Of a stretch of 64,000 nt of DNA, positions 8,648-17,987 are shown piece by piece. Origin of the DNA: Haloferula helveola (GTDB taxonomy: Bacteria > Verrucomicrobiota > Verrucomicrobiia > Verrucomicrobiales > Akkermansiaceae); contig NZ_AP024702.1 of assembly GCF_037076345.1 (NCBI RefSeq), positions 2,418,001 to 2,482,000 on the forward strand, written 5' to 3'. Both the position numbers and the translations under genes were made by a program. The notes beneath the pieces are model-generated. The model was given only the letters and a program-made list of their open reading frames with translations. It did not search any database and had not been told where the DNA came from. How positions within the stretch are numbered: the stretch's first letter is position 1; each line of letters opens with the position of its first letter.

Positions 8648-10186
8648 ATGCTCAAGGCACTCTCCACGGTCGGCGGCTTCACGATGATGAGCCGTGTGCT
8701 CGGTCTGGTGCGGGAGATCTTCATGGCGGCCTTCCTTGGAACGGGAGTCGTGACCGACGCGTTCTACGCCGCACTCCGTCTTCCGAATATGTTCCGCCGG
8801 ATCTTCGGCGAAGGTGCCTTCAACTCGGCCTTCGTTCCGCTTTTCGGCCGCGAGCTCGCAGAAGGACATGTCGAGGAGGCGCATCGATTCGCCCGCAACG
8901 CGTTCGCCTGGCTCGGAGGCGTGCTGCTGGTCGCGACGATCATTCTGATTCCGGCCATGCCGTGGTTCGCACGCCTGCTCGTGCCGCTTGCCGACGCGGA
9001 GACCTACGAATTGGTCGTGGCCTACGGGCGAATCATGTTCAGCTACCTGCTGTGCATGGCCTTGTCGGCGCACTTGAGCGGGGTTCTGAACACGGTCGGA
9101 GTCTTCTCGATGCCGGCTTTTGCTCCGGTCCTGCTCAATGTGCTGATGCTCACCGTGCTTGCGGTGATCGTCCCGCTGGCCCACTGGCAGGGGGAGCTCG
9201 CGCTGATCGGCACCGCTGTATCGTGGTCGGTCTGCGCCGCCGGATTTGCCCAACTCGCATTGCTGTGGATCAGTTGCTGGCGGAAGGGCATCAGGATCTA
9301 TCCGGTGCGGCCGCACCTGACGCCCCGCATCCGCCGCTTGCTGATCCTGATGGGCCCGGGCGTGATGGCGGCGGGCATCCAGCAGATCAATCTGGTGGTC
9401 GGAACCGCCATCGCCTCGTCGCAGAAGTCGGCGATCGGAAGCCTCAACTACGCCGACCGCTTGTTCCAGATGCCGAACGGAATGATCGGAGCCGCATTCG
9501 GCGTGGTGCTGCTGCCCGAGATCACCCGGCTGCTCCGTTCGGGCAACGAACCCGCCGCCAACGATGCGATCGGTCGCGGCGTGCTGCTTTCGATGCTCAT
9601 CACCCTGCCGGCGATGATCGCCTTCGTGGTCGCGCCCCAGGCATTTGTCGGACCGATCTATGAACGGCTCGAGTTCACACCCGAGGACACGCGGCTTGTT
9701 TCGCAGGCCCTTGCGGCGTTCGCGGTCGGCCTGCCGGCTTATGTCCTCGTGAAAGTACTACAGGCGGGGTATTTCGCCCGAGAGGATACCAAGGGCCCGA
9801 TGAAGATCGCGATCGTCACGGTAAGCGTGAACGCCGCCGCGAGCCTGATCCTGTTCCGCTACATCGGGTTCGTGGGCATCGCGGTTGCCACGAGCATCGC
9901 CGGCTGGGTCAATGTCCTGCTCCTCGTCAAGGGCCTGCGCGGCCGCCTCGGTCTGGGACCGGAACGGCGCGGCAAACTGCTCAGGACCTTCCTCGCCGCG
10001 TCGGCGATGGGAGGCGTCGTCTGGCTGGCCCACCAAGGGCTTGGCGATTGGTTCGCAGGCCTGCAGTGGCAGCGGATCGTGGCGATGCTGGCGGTTGTCG
10101 CCGCCGGAATGGTGTCATTCGGAATGCTGGCGATCGGTCTCAAGGCAACCTCGGTCGCCGAGCTCAGGGCGGGTTTCCGGCGCTGA
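8648..10186 (+). CDS. murJ: Lipid II flippase MurJ
   Basis: A polytopic membrane protein of the MOP superfamily that flips lipid II for peptidoglycan synthesis. It has 512 residues and 14 expected helices. Signatures are the N-terminal SRVLGLVREIFMAAFLG with TDAFYAALRLPNMFRRIFGEG (about 36-56), which holds the conserved charged residues, and LNYADRLFQMPNGMIGAAFG (about 267-286). It is monocistronic or read after the Sua5-type gene. Confidence 0.95.
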   Translation: MLKALSTVGGFTMMSRVLGLVREIFMAAFLGTGVVTDAFYAALRLPNMFRRIFGEGAFNSAFVPLFGRELAEGHVEEAHRFARNAFAWLGGVLLVATIILIPAMPWFARLLVPLADAETYELVVAYGRIMFSYLLCMALSAHLSGVLNTVGVFSMPAFAPVLLNVLMLTVLAVIVPLAHWQGELALIGTAVSWSVCAAGFAQLALLWISCWRKGIRIYPVRPHLTPRIRRLLILMGPGVMAAGIQQINLVVGTAIASSQKSAIGSLNYADRLFQMPNGMIGAAFGVVLLPEITRLLRSGNEPAANDAIGRGVLLSMLITLPAMIAFVVAPQAFVGPIYERLEFTPEDTRLVSQALAAFAVGLPAYVLVKVLQAGYFAREDTKGPMKIAIVTVSVNAAASLILFRYIGFVGIAVATSIAGWVNVLLLVKGLRGRLGLGPERRGKLLRTFLAASAMGGVVWLAHQGLGDWFAGLQWQRIVAMLAVVAAGMVSFGMLAIGLKATSVAELRAGFRR

Positions 10187-10257
10187 CGCATCGCCACTTC
10201 CGTCACCCGCCCAAGCGCTCTTGCGTGGTGGGAATTTGAGCCTAACCTGCCACGCAC

Positions 10258-10881
10258 ATGGGCAAGAAACGCATTCTCATCCGGGCCGCCGTGGCTCTGG
10301 TCCTGGTCTGGGCCGTGATTATCGGCATCCGGGCCATCGCCGGATCCAAAAGGGTGACGGCCGAGAAGATCGCCCGGGAAATCTCGGCCAGCGAGTTCGA
10401 GGACTGGTCGGAGGGAATTCCGGAGGGCGCAGTGATCTCCGACCGGGAAGCACGGATCCGGGAGGTCGCCGGGATGTACAACCGCCTTGACTTTGCCGAA
10501 CGGGAGAAAGCCCAGCAGCAGCGGGTGGGCGAGCGCATGTTCGAGAAAATGGCCGACTCGGAGAAGGAACTCTTCATCGATCTCACGGTTTCCAAGACGA
10601 TGGAGAATTTCATGCGGGCGCTCGATGCGATGAGTGCGGAAGAACGGCGCGGGATGGTCGAGCGCGGTCTCCGTGAGATCAAGGAAGGCAAGACCCAGAA
10701 GGAGATGGAGAGAGCCGAGGAGATCAGCGAGGAACTGCTCAACCGGATCAGCGAGGAGGGGATGAAGGCCTACTTCGAGGAGGCGGGAACCCAGACAAAA
10801 CTGGATCTGGCGCCGCTGATGCAGGCGATGGATGACCTGATGAAAGGGATGAGAGGAAACGAATTTCCCCAAGGCCAATGA
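10258..10881 (+). CDS. Membrane-anchored helical protein, unknown function
   Basis: A 207-residue protein. A single N-terminal transmembrane anchor (about residues 7-27) is followed by a highly charged, probably alpha-helical region (about 30-207) rich in Glu/Arg/Lys, including EKMADSEKELFIDLTVSKTM and EMERAEEISEELLNRISEEG. The family is not recognised. Its stop codon overlaps the start of the pseudopilin-like gene by 4 nt (ATGA), implying translational coupling and perhaps a shared envelope function. Confidence 0.6.
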   Translation: MGKKRILIRAAVALVLVWAVIIGIRAIAGSKRVTAEKIAREISASEFEDWSEGIPEGAVISDREARIREVAGMYNRLDFAEREKAQQQRVGERMFEKMADSEKELFIDLTVSKTMENFMRALDAMSAEERRGMVERGLREIKEGKTQKEMERAEEISEELLNRISEEGMKAYFEEAGTQTKLDLAPLMQAMDDLMKGMRGNEFPQGQ

Positions 10882-11414
10882 GGAGCGTGGATCCAGTCCG
10901 GCCTTTCCGGGGCTTTACCCTGATCGAGCTCCTCGTGGTGCTTGTGATCATCGCCGCTCTCGCGGGCATCGCATACCCGATCATCCGCTCGGGCGTGAAC
11001 TCGTCGCGGAAGGCCGCCTGCCTTTCGAACCTGAAGCAGATCGGTACCGGTCTGGAGGCCTACCTTCAGGACAATCACCAGAGAATGCCCGAACTCGAAG
11101 CCGGTCGCGCTTCGAAGAACGAGGATCTCCCGGTGCTCGAGACCGTCCTGATCGAATACCTTGAGACTCCGGACGTGTTCCACTGCCCGGCCGACAGCAA
11201 GGAATTCAAAGCCAGCGGCTGCAGCTACCTGTGGAACCCGACCCAGAGCGGCCTGCACGTCACCAAGCTCGAGTTCTTCGGCACCGACGACGCCTCGCGG
11301 ATCCCGCTGGTGATCGACAAGGAAGCGTGGCACGGCGGCGAGACCACCGGTTCGAACTTCCTCTACGCGGACCAGTCCGCCGAGAACCGCGTCCGGTTCT
11401 CCACCTCGCCCTGA
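10878..11414 (+). CDS. Type II secretion/pseudopilin-like protein with prepilin signal
   Basis: A 178-residue protein. The N-terminus holds a class III prepilin signal: RGFTLIELLVVLVIIAALAGIA, with cleavage expected after the Gly of RG and Phe as first mature residue and Glu at +5. The rest (GVNSSRKAACLSNLKQIGTGLEAYLQDN, then FHCPADSK) follows the pattern of the very abundant type II-secretion-G-like proteins (DUF1559-like relatives) of Planctomycetes and Verrucomicrobia. Its ATG overlaps the preceding stop. An ABC transporter ATPase starts 6 bp after its stop, an unusual partner. Confidence 0.85.
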   Translation: MRSVDPVRPFRGFTLIELLVVLVIIAALAGIAYPIIRSGVNSSRKAACLSNLKQIGTGLEAYLQDNHQRMPELEAGRASKNEDLPVLETVLIEYLETPDVFHCPADSKEFKASGCSYLWNPTQSGLHVTKLEFFGTDDASRIPLVIDKEAWHGGETTGSNFLYADQSAENRVRFSTSP

Positions 11415-11420
11415 CCCGCG

Positions 11421-12299
11421 ATGCTCGAGCTCGACACCCTTCACAAGTCCTTCGGCGGGAAGCCCGCCCTGAAGAACGTGTCGTTCCGCGTTGAGGAGGG
11501 CGAAATTTACGGCCTGCTGGGACACAACGGCGCCGGCAAGAGCACCACGCTCGGCATCATCCTCGGGATGGTCGCGCCGGATCAGGGGGAGGCCCGGATC
11601 GACGGAATCTCGGTTCAGAAGAACCGCGCGTCGGCCCTCCGACGGGTCGGCTCGATTTTCGAGAGCCCCTGCTTTTACGACTACCTCAGTGGCTGGGAGA
11701 ACCTCCGGATCCTCAGCACCTACTCGGCAAAGTTCGATCCGGCCGCGACCAAGGCCGTCGTCGAGATGGTCGGCCTGGGCGATCGTATCCGCTCGAAGGT
11801 AAGGACTTATTCTCACGGAATGCGGCAGCGTCTCGCGCTCGCCCAGGCCCTGCTTCCGATGCCCCGCGTGCTGCTGCTCGACGAACCGACCGACGGGCTG
11901 GATCCGGAAGGCATCAAGTGGTTCCGGGACTTTGTCCTGAAGCTCCGCGAGGAGCGGGGAATGACGGTGCTCTTCAACTCCCACCTTCTCGTCGAGGTCG
12001 AGCAGATGTGCGACCGCGTGGCCATCCTGCGCCGGGGCGAACGCGTCTTCGAAGGACGGGTCGACCAACTCGGCGGTGACGAGAGGATCTACGAACTGGA
12101 CGTCGACCCATGGGAGAAGGCGGCCCACTTCCTCGAACTCCAGGGTTGCCAGATCCTCGCACCCGGCCGCGTCTCGCTGCCACCGGAGCTCGATCCCGCC
12201 CTGATGGTCGCGGCGCTGGTCGGAATCGAAGTCCGCGTATCGGCCTTCTGTCCGGTCCGGCGATCGCTGGAAGACCTCTACCTCGAGATCACCCGATGA
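11421..12299 (+). CDS. ABC transporter ATP-binding protein
   Basis: ATPase of an ABC-2 type exporter, 292 residues. The Walker A motif is GHNGAGKST (about 34-42). The signature sequence is atypical: YSHGMRQRLALAQALL (about 133-148). Walker B is RVLLLDEPTDGLDPEG (about 151-166), and the H-loop His lies in NSHLL (about 188-192). The C-terminal about 80 residues form the regulatory extension of this subfamily. The permease gene overlaps its stop by 4 nt. The substrate is not predictable. Confidence 0.9.
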   Translation: MLELDTLHKSFGGKPALKNVSFRVEEGEIYGLLGHNGAGKSTTLGIILGMVAPDQGEARIDGISVQKNRASALRRVGSIFESPCFYDYLSGWENLRILSTYSAKFDPAATKAVVEMVGLGDRIRSKVRTYSHGMRQRLALAQALLPMPRVLLLDEPTDGLDPEGIKWFRDFVLKLREERGMTVLFNSHLLVEVEQMCDRVAILRRGERVFEGRVDQLGGDERIYELDVDPWEKAAHFLELQGCQILAPGRVSLPPELDPALMVAALVGIEVRVSAFCPVRRSLEDLYLEITR

Positions 12300-13144
12300 T
12301 GTTTCTCCGACAACTCCGCGGCGAGCTGCGGAAACTTTTCGCACGTCCGAGAACCTACATGGGCTACGGGGCCTTCCTCGTCATGGAGCTGCTGATCGTC
12401 ATCGTCTACAAGGCGAGCAACGGCCAGCACTACATGCGCGACCTGATCGAGCGCAACGGCTACGTGTTCGAGTTCTTCTACAGCTCGCTGACCATCACCT
12501 TCATGATGATGATCTGGAGCATGCTGCTGCTCGGCTCGATCTTCTTCGCGCTGGTGGCGGGCGACGTGGTGGCGAAGGAATACGAGGACGGTAACCTGCG
12601 CCTCGTGCTCGCGCGTCCGATCAGCCGGCTCGGCCTACTGGTCATCAAGTACACCGCGGTGGCCATCTACACCTTCACCTTCGTGCTCTTCGTCGGGATC
12701 AGCGGCTACCTGATGGCCGTCAGCGTGGTCGGCTGGGAAGGAGGCCTGTTTGTCGCCGAGCCGAAGATGAAGGTCTTCGCGGTCTACGACACGTGGGGGC
12801 CTGCGATCACCCGGCTCGGCCTTGGTGCGGTCGGTATCGGACTCAGCATGATCACGATCTCGTCGCTCGCCTTCATGTTCAGCTGCTTCCGGATCAAGCC
12901 GGCCGCCGCGACGATCCTCACTCTGGCGATCCTGTTCGTGGACATGATCCTGCAGAACTTCCCGTTCTTCCGCCCCTACGAGGAATGGTTCGTCACCTGG
13001 CGGATGAGTTGCTGGGTGTATCTCTTCGAACCCGACATCTCGTGGCCGAAGATCACCGAGGCGTATGTCTTTCTCGGAGGCCTGAACTTCACCTTCTTCA
13101 TGGTCGGCCTGATCGCCTTCCAGATGAGGGACTTCAAGACCTGA
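12296..13144 (+). CDS. ABC-2 type transporter permease
   Basis: Membrane partner of the preceding ATPase, 282 residues. It starts at ATG 12296 (overlapping TGA 12297-12299) or at the adjacent ATG 12299. Six transmembrane helices are visible at about 22-40, 60-90, 115-140, 180-205, 212-228 and 255-275. The motif KEYEDGNLRLVLARPISR (about 96-113) is characteristic of ABC-2 permeases (typically E..GT....L..P). The next gene is 250 bp downstream. Confidence 0.88.
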   Translation: MMFLRQLRGELRKLFARPRTYMGYGAFLVMELLIVIVYKASNGQHYMRDLIERNGYVFEFFYSSLTITFMMMIWSMLLLGSIFFALVAGDVVAKEYEDGNLRLVLARPISRLGLLVIKYTAVAIYTFTFVLFVGISGYLMAVSVVGWEGGLFVAEPKMKVFAVYDTWGPAITRLGLGAVGIGLSMITISSLAFMFSCFRIKPAAATILTLAILFVDMILQNFPFFRPYEEWFVTWRMSCWVYLFEPDISWPKITEAYVFLGGLNFTFFMVGLIAFQMRDFKT

Positions 13145-13183
13145 GGTAGGGCTGAGCGGCGGGACTCCCCGGGTTGCCACTAC

Positions 13184-13262
13184 GGCGGCTGGAAGCCGCC
13201 GCTCCCTGAAAGAAAACGACCGGCAAGCTCTCTTGGTCGCCAAACCCCGGAGCCGCCGGTCG
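13184..13262. repeat. REP-like palindromes between the ABC permease and bioA
   Basis: The palindrome GGCGGCTGGAAGCCGCC (13184-13200) has 7-bp arms around a GGA loop. A longer dyad CGACCGGC (13217-13224) / GCCGGTCG (13255-13262) follows. The GGA-looped palindrome is of the REP type; the same loop occurs in one strand of the REPs flanking the transposase in ispG. The rest of the 13145-13392 gap shows no gene. Confidence 0.6.
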
Positions 13263-13392
13263 TCATTGTCGGGGGGACTTGGATCCCCGTATGTGTGACG
13301 TCCGGACTTTGATGCTTCCGGCCGGTTTCGGCCATTGCGCGATCGCGTAGCAGGAGCTCGGAAATCGCTTGGGCGGACCCGGACGGCAGATC

Positions 13393-14652
13393 ATGCTCGG
13401 CCCGATGCGCGAGGACACCCGGCGATGGATCGAGGCTGACAAGCGGCACGCTTGGCATCCGTTCACGCCGCAGGGTCCGTGGACGGCGGACGACCATGAA
13501 CCTCTGGTCATCGTGCGCGGAGAAGGCCCGTGGATCTGGGATTCGGAAGGCCGCCGGTATTTGGACGGCAATTCCTCGATCTGGACGAACATCCACGGAC
13601 ACGCCCATCCGGCCATCAACCGCGCGATCGTCGAGCAGCTCGGACAGATCGCGCACAGCTCCTTTCTCGGCTTCGCGAATCCCCGTGCGAGCGAACTCGC
13701 CAGCCGGCTGACCGGCCTCTTTCCGCCGGGCACACTCGAGCGAGTCTTCTTCTCCGACGACGGCTCCACCGCAATCGAGGTCGCGATGAAGATGTCGCTC
13801 CAGTACCGAATGCAGACCGGCGAACCCGAGCGGACCCGCTTCGTCGCCTTTGCCGACGGCTACCATGGCGACACGATGGGCGCGGCAGCACTCGGCGGAG
13901 TGTCGCGGTTCTTCGAACGCTTCCGGCGCTTCGGACCGGACGTCGGCTTCGTGCGTTCGTTGGCGGGTCTGGACCAGTTCGCTGCTTCCGAAATCAACGC
14001 GGTGGTGATCGAGCCGCTGATCCAGGGCGTGAACGAGATGCGGCCTTGGCCCGCCGGGATGCTCGCCGAACTGCGCGACTGGTGCGACTGCCACGGCGTG
14101 CTTCTGATCCTCGACGAGGTCATGACCGGCTTCGGCCGCACGGGAACGATGTTCGCTTGCCAGCGGGAGGACGTGATTCCCGACTTCCTGTGCCTCGCCA
14201 AGGGACTGGGCGGCGGCTATCTGCCGATCGCCGCCACGCTGACGACCGCCCCGGTTTACGATGCTTTCCTCGGTGATCCCGTAAACGCTTTCTACTACGG
14301 GCATAGTTTCACGGCCAATCCGCTCGCCTGCGCCGCCGCCCTGGCGAGCCTCGATCTGTTCCTGACAGAGCGAACGCTCGAAGAGCTACCCGCGAAGGTG
14401 GAACACCTCGCAAAACTGTTAGAAGAATTGGCCTCGTGCGAAGGCGTGGTGGATGTGCGCCAATGCGGACTTGTCGCGGGCATCGAGCTCCGTGCCGGTC
14501 TGGGTTCCCCGGTTTGTCTCCGGGCCCGGGACCACGGCCTGCTGACGCGCCCGATCCGGGACACAGTCGTGCTGATGCCGCCGCTGTGCGTCGAACGGGA
14601 GGATTTGGATCTGGCCATCGATGCGTTGAAGGCCGCCTTGGCAGGCGTCTGA
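13393..14652 (+). CDS. bioA: Adenosylmethionine-8-amino-7-oxononanoate aminotransferase (biotin synthesis)
   Basis: A PLP-dependent class III aminotransferase that converts KAPA to DAPA with S-adenosylmethionine as amino donor. BioA is recognised from HAWHPFTPQG near the N-terminus, DGNSSIWTNIHGHAHPAIN, FFSDDGSTAIEVAMKM, FADGYHGDTMGA, and the PLP region LILDEVMTGFGRTGTMFACQ with the Schiff-base lysine in CLAKGLGGGYLP. It has 419 residues from ATG 13393; ATG 13405 is equally plausible and a TTG at 13369 less so. No other bio gene is nearby. Confidence 0.92.
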   Translation: MLGPMREDTRRWIEADKRHAWHPFTPQGPWTADDHEPLVIVRGEGPWIWDSEGRRYLDGNSSIWTNIHGHAHPAINRAIVEQLGQIAHSSFLGFANPRASELASRLTGLFPPGTLERVFFSDDGSTAIEVAMKMSLQYRMQTGEPERTRFVAFADGYHGDTMGAAALGGVSRFFERFRRFGPDVGFVRSLAGLDQFAASEINAVVIEPLIQGVNEMRPWPAGMLAELRDWCDCHGVLLILDEVMTGFGRTGTMFACQREDVIPDFLCLAKGLGGGYLPIAATLTTAPVYDAFLGDPVNAFYYGHSFTANPLACAAALASLDLFLTERTLEELPAKVEHLAKLLEELASCEGVVDVRQCGLVAGIELRAGLGSPVCLRARDHGLLTRPIRDTVVLMPPLCVEREDLDLAIDALKAALAGV

Positions 14653-14713
14653 GTTGGGCCCCGACTTGGCGGTCATCCTTGCGTGGACGTCCCGGTGGCG
14701 GTAGAGATGCACC

Positions 14714-15418
14714 ATGGAACAACCGCCCCCACCTCCTTCGCCGGCCCAGCCTCCTCTTGTCGAACCTCCGAAGAAAGGTCTGCATCCGCTGGCTTGGGTG
14801 GGGATCGGCTGCGGAGGCTTGCTGGTGGTCGTGATCATCGCGGGAGCGATCCTCGTCGGAATGGCCAAGCGCAAGTATGAGGAGATCCGTGACGACTTCG
14901 CGACCGCTCCGGAGAAAACGGCGGCCGAGATGATCGTGAGGATGAACCCCGATCTCGAGATGGTACGCCAGGATGAGGCCGCGGGCGAAATGACGATCCT
15001 TGTCCGCGGAACTGGCGAGGAAGTGACGGTCAGCTACTCGGATCTCGCGAGCGGGAAGTTCACCGTCACTCAGGCGGATGGCACGGTGACTACAGTCGGA
15101 CAGCTCGATGAAACCAAGATCCCGACTTGGGTGCCGCGCTACCCGCACATGACCGACCGGATGGCCGGTTTCCATCAGGACACCGCGTCGGGCGCGGAAG
15201 GCGTCCTCATGTTCACCACCAGCGACGATGCGGAGGAAGTCGCCGACTTCTACAGCGACGAGCTGGCCAGTTTCTCAGGCAGCTCGAGCGGCACCATCAC
15301 GGTCGGCGACACCATCAAGGCAACGCGTACTTTCAGCGACAGCGGCAAGCGGCTCGAGCTGACCGCCACCTCAGGCACGGGCGGACCGACGCAGGTGCAG
15401 ATCACCTACGAGGAGTAG
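14714..15418 (+). CDS. Membrane-anchored protein with proline-rich N-terminus, unknown function
   Basis: A 234-residue protein. A Pro-rich cytoplasmic tail (residues 1-22) precedes one transmembrane helix (about 30-50, WVGIGCGGLLVVVIIAGAIL), which leads into an extracytoplasmic domain of about 180 residues rich in Thr, Ser, Asp and Glu with beta-strand periodicity (TVTQADGTVTTVG, SGTITVGDTIKATRTF). No family is named. It ends one base before the stop of the convergent gene at 15420, so the two transcripts must overlap at their 3' ends. Confidence 0.6.
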   Translation: MEQPPPPPSPAQPPLVEPPKKGLHPLAWVGIGCGGLLVVVIIAGAILVGMAKRKYEEIRDDFATAPEKTAAEMIVRMNPDLEMVRQDEAAGEMTILVRGTGEEVTVSYSDLASGKFTVTQADGTVTTVGQLDETKIPTWVPRYPHMTDRMAGFHQDTASGAEGVLMFTTSDDAEEVADFYSDELASFSGSSSGTITVGDTIKATRTFSDSGKRLELTATSGTGGPTQVQITYEE

Positions 15419-15419
15419 C

Positions 15420-16580
15420 TCAGGGCTTCGGCAATTCGTCCCGGCACCACGCGAGGGCCATGAGAGCATAGCCGGTGCCGTAGGGTTGGTGGTAGTCGTA
15501 GAGCGGGTAGTCCCACCACGAGCCGTCTTTCTCCTGACGGTGCAGGATCACCCGGGCGAGTTCCTCCGCGTGGTGAGGTTGCCGTGCCTCGGGAAGCAGG
15601 CGGGCGGATTCGGTGAAGTAGAAGATGCCGTAGTAGTAGAAGTAACCGGAGATCGAGAAGTGCGTTTCGTGGGGCACCGGGCGCTTGCGGCCGATGCTGA
15701 GGAAGCCCTCGCGCTCGATGAACCGCGTGGACCAGGTCTCGATGACCTCGTCGGTCACCTTCTCGTCACCGAACACGCGCAGGGCGGCGTTGCACGCGGC
15801 GCTGCGGGCCAGCGAGCCGGCCGGTCGGTTGATCGGACCGCGTGGCCTGACCCAGTGGTCGTGGGAGTAGACGTAGGAAAAGTCGGGGGTGCGCTGGCGC
15901 ACGACGCTGGCGGTCGAGTGCTTGATCAGTTTTTCGTTCAGCTCGACCCCCATCGCCTCGCGGGCCTCGTGCATCGCGAGAAGTACGGTAGCCGTCGTAA
16001 ATGATGTCGGAATGCCGGTCGGCTTGTTCGTGGTCAGGCCGTCGAACAGGTCGAGATACCCCCACCCGCCGTTGACGTCCTCATAGCGGTTGAGCAGGTC
16101 GATCTGCTGTTGGGCCAAAGTCTTCCACTTCGACTTGTCGGCATCGGTCTTTGCAATTTCGTAGAGCCGCGTGATGGCCCTCAGCCCGTAGGCGTGGCCC
16201 CAGACGTTGTAGGTCGTCGTCTGGTCGGCGCGGCGGAGCTTGGGAAGGTGTTCCTCCATCCACGCCGCGCCCTTCTCGATCGCAGCCAGCGTTTCGGGGC
16301 GGGTGTCGCCGCTGTCGAGGAGCCCGCTGAGAGCGAGGCCCGAGGCACCGGCCCGGAACGCGTGGTGTGCTCCGGGGATCGGCGCGTAGATGTTCAGTCC
16401 CTTGGTGCGGGTCGGTCCGCCCCATGATCCGTTGGCATTCTGGTCCTCAACGAGGAAGTCGACACCGCGCCGGATCGAATCGGCGACCGTGGTCGGATTC
16501 ACGACCGCATCGGGCCGCTCCTGGCAGAGGGCCGACGAGACAAGCAGGATGATGAGGGCTGGAACGCGCATCGGGATCAT
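15420..16580 (-). CDS. Secreted protein with terpenoid-cyclase/prenyltransferase (alpha/alpha toroid) fold
   Basis: A 386-residue protein with a signal peptide (MRVPALIILLVSSALCQ). Repeats of the squalene-cyclase toroid type are visible: DQNANGSWGGP (about 47-57), DVNGGWGYLDL (about 173-183) and EKDGSWWDYPLYDY (about 352-365). The DxDD or DCTAE catalytic motifs of true cyclases are absent, and export argues against an isoprenoid cyclase, so a structural or binding role is more likely. Its start ATG overlaps the stop of the upstream adaptor gene by 4 nt (ATGA), so the two are translationally coupled. Confidence 0.75.
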   Translation of the reverse strand: MIPMRVPALIILLVSSALCQERPDAVVNPTTVADSIRRGVDFLVEDQNANGSWGGPTRTKGLNIYAPIPGAHHAFRAGASGLALSGLLDSGDTRPETLAAIEKGAAWMEEHLPKLRRADQTTTYNVWGHAYGLRAITRLYEIAKTDADKSKWKTLAQQQIDLLNRYEDVNGGWGYLDLFDGLTTNKPTGIPTSFTTATVLLAMHEAREAMGVELNEKLIKHSTASVVRQRTPDFSYVYSHDHWVRPRGPINRPAGSLARSAACNAALRVFGDEKVTDEVIETWSTRFIEREGFLSIGRKRPVPHETHFSISGYFYYYGIFYFTESARLLPEARQPHHAEELARVILHRQEKDGSWWDYPLYDYHQPYGTGYALMALAWCRDELPKP

Positions 16581-17971
16581 TCGGGAACAACCACGACCTG
16601 TCCGGGCTCAAGGCCTTCGCGGACCTGGACGAGTTTGCCGTCGGTCGGACCGCGCTTGACCGCACGACTCTCGGTTTTGCCGTCCGCCAGCTTCACTTCG
16701 ACCGACCAGCCGCCGTCGGCGGTGGCGACCAAGGCGCCGCTCGGCACCGCCAACGCTTCGGGATGGGTGTAGGCGACACGGATGCATTCGACGGACGTGC
16801 CGACCTTCGGTGCCTGTCCGGCTTCCCACTCCGCAGCGAGGGTCGCGACCTGCTTGCCATCGGGTCCGGGCACGGTGGTGATCTCGGTGATGGTTCCCAC
16901 CGGGTCGCCGCCTCCACCGCCGGGCACGCGCAGTGTCAGGGCCTCTCCTTTCTTCAGGGTGTCGGCCACCGCGGGATCCACCTTCGCGCTCATCCGGACT
17001 CCACCGTCAGCCGGCGTGATCGAGACGAGTGTCTTGCGCTGCGGAACGGCGCTGCCGACCTTGAGAACTTTACCGAGGTCGCCGTAGTCCCACGAGTCGC
17101 CCTCGAGACCGCCGTGGAAAACGATACCGGCGGCGGGTGCCTTCCATTCGAGGAGCGTTCCGTCCTTTTTCAGCCGCTCCAACTCCAGCTTCTGGCGCGC
17201 CAGTCCGAGCTCGGCCCCCTTGAGCTCCAGTTGAGCGGATTCGAGATCCGCCGGCAGGGTCTTCTCGGTCTTGGAGAAGGCAATGGCCGCTTGGGCAGCG
17301 GCGCGCTCGAGCGATTCCTGCTGCCGTGGCAGCGAGATCTTCAACGAACGCTCGGCCTGCCGCTCGGCTTGCTTGAGGTCGAACTTGCTGTCGTCCACCT
17401 GCACCTGCTGCCGCTTGAGGATGATCTCCTCGGTCTCCTCCGTGAGATCGTCTTCCTCATACATCTGCTTGAGCTGCTTCAGCTCCTCTTCGGCCGATGC
17501 CAGCCGGAAGCGGGAAATCACGAGACCCTGCTCGATCTCGGCTTCCGCCGCGGGGCGACCGATCTCCTTGAAATACTTGAGATCCTCGGACGCGGTTTCC
17601 ATCGCCCGGCGCGCGCTCTCCATCTGGATCTTCTGTTCCTCGGCGAGCTTCGAGAATTCCAACTGCTGTTTGGCGACCGCCAGCTCCTGGAGAGCGACGG
17701 CTCGTTCCAAATCCTCGACGCGACGGTCGTAGTTCTCGCGTTTGAAGACGACCACCGGATCGCCTTCCTTGACTGCCGATCCGTGGTCGGCGAGCGACTC
17801 GATCACGAATTCCGACCAGACTTCGGACTCAATCGAGAAGACAGCGGGTTCGGTTGGAAGCACCGTGGCCTGGAACTTGTGTTCGATCCGGAACGGTTTC
17901 GTTTCGAGAGTCAGTTCGCCCGCGGTCAGCGGCGCGGCGAGGAGCGAGAGGAGCAGGTATCGGCAGTTCAT
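16577..17971 (-). CDS. Periplasmic adaptor-like (membrane-fusion/HlyD-like) coiled-coil protein
   Basis: A 464-residue protein starting at ATG 17971 with a signal peptide (MNCRYLLLSLLAAPLTAG). A short beta segment with a lipoyl-like half motif (SLADHGSAVKEGDPVVVFK, about 61-79) is followed by a very long coiled coil (about 85-265, Glu/Gln/Lys/Leu-rich). The return half motif is LEWKAPAAGIVFHGGLEGD (about 280-298), followed by a beta-barrel part. This is the architecture of RND/MacA-type adaptors, but no pump or outer-membrane channel gene is adjacent. It sits in a three-gene minus-strand operon between the spermidine-synthase-like gene (16 bp upstream) and the toroid-fold gene. Confidence 0.75.
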   Translation of the reverse strand: MNCRYLLLSLLAAPLTAGELTLETKPFRIEHKFQATVLPTEPAVFSIESEVWSEFVIESLADHGSAVKEGDPVVVFKRENYDRRVEDLERAVALQELAVAKQQLEFSKLAEEQKIQMESARRAMETASEDLKYFKEIGRPAAEAEIEQGLVISRFRLASAEEELKQLKQMYEEDDLTEETEEIILKRQQVQVDDSKFDLKQAERQAERSLKISLPRQQESLERAAAQAAIAFSKTEKTLPADLESAQLELKGAELGLARQKLELERLKKDGTLLEWKAPAAGIVFHGGLEGDSWDYGDLGKVLKVGSAVPQRKTLVSITPADGGVRMSAKVDPAVADTLKKGEALTLRVPGGGGGDPVGTITEITTVPGPDGKQVATLAAEWEAGQAPKVGTSVECIRVAYTHPEALAVPSGALVATADGGWSVEVKLADGKTESRAVKRGPTDGKLVQVREGLEPGQVVVVPE

Positions 17972-17987
17972 GAACGGTGGTGGAGCG

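Noticed and set aside
7088..9316. Long minus-strand open frame opposite the Sua5-type and murJ genes
   Set aside because: Low-complexity Arg/His/Asp-rich translation typical of the antisense of GC-rich genes; both plus-strand genes are clear families.
15420..16580. Squalene-hopene cyclase
   Set aside because: Has a signal peptide, is far shorter than cyclases, and lacks DxDD-type catalytic motifs; only the repeat fold is supported.
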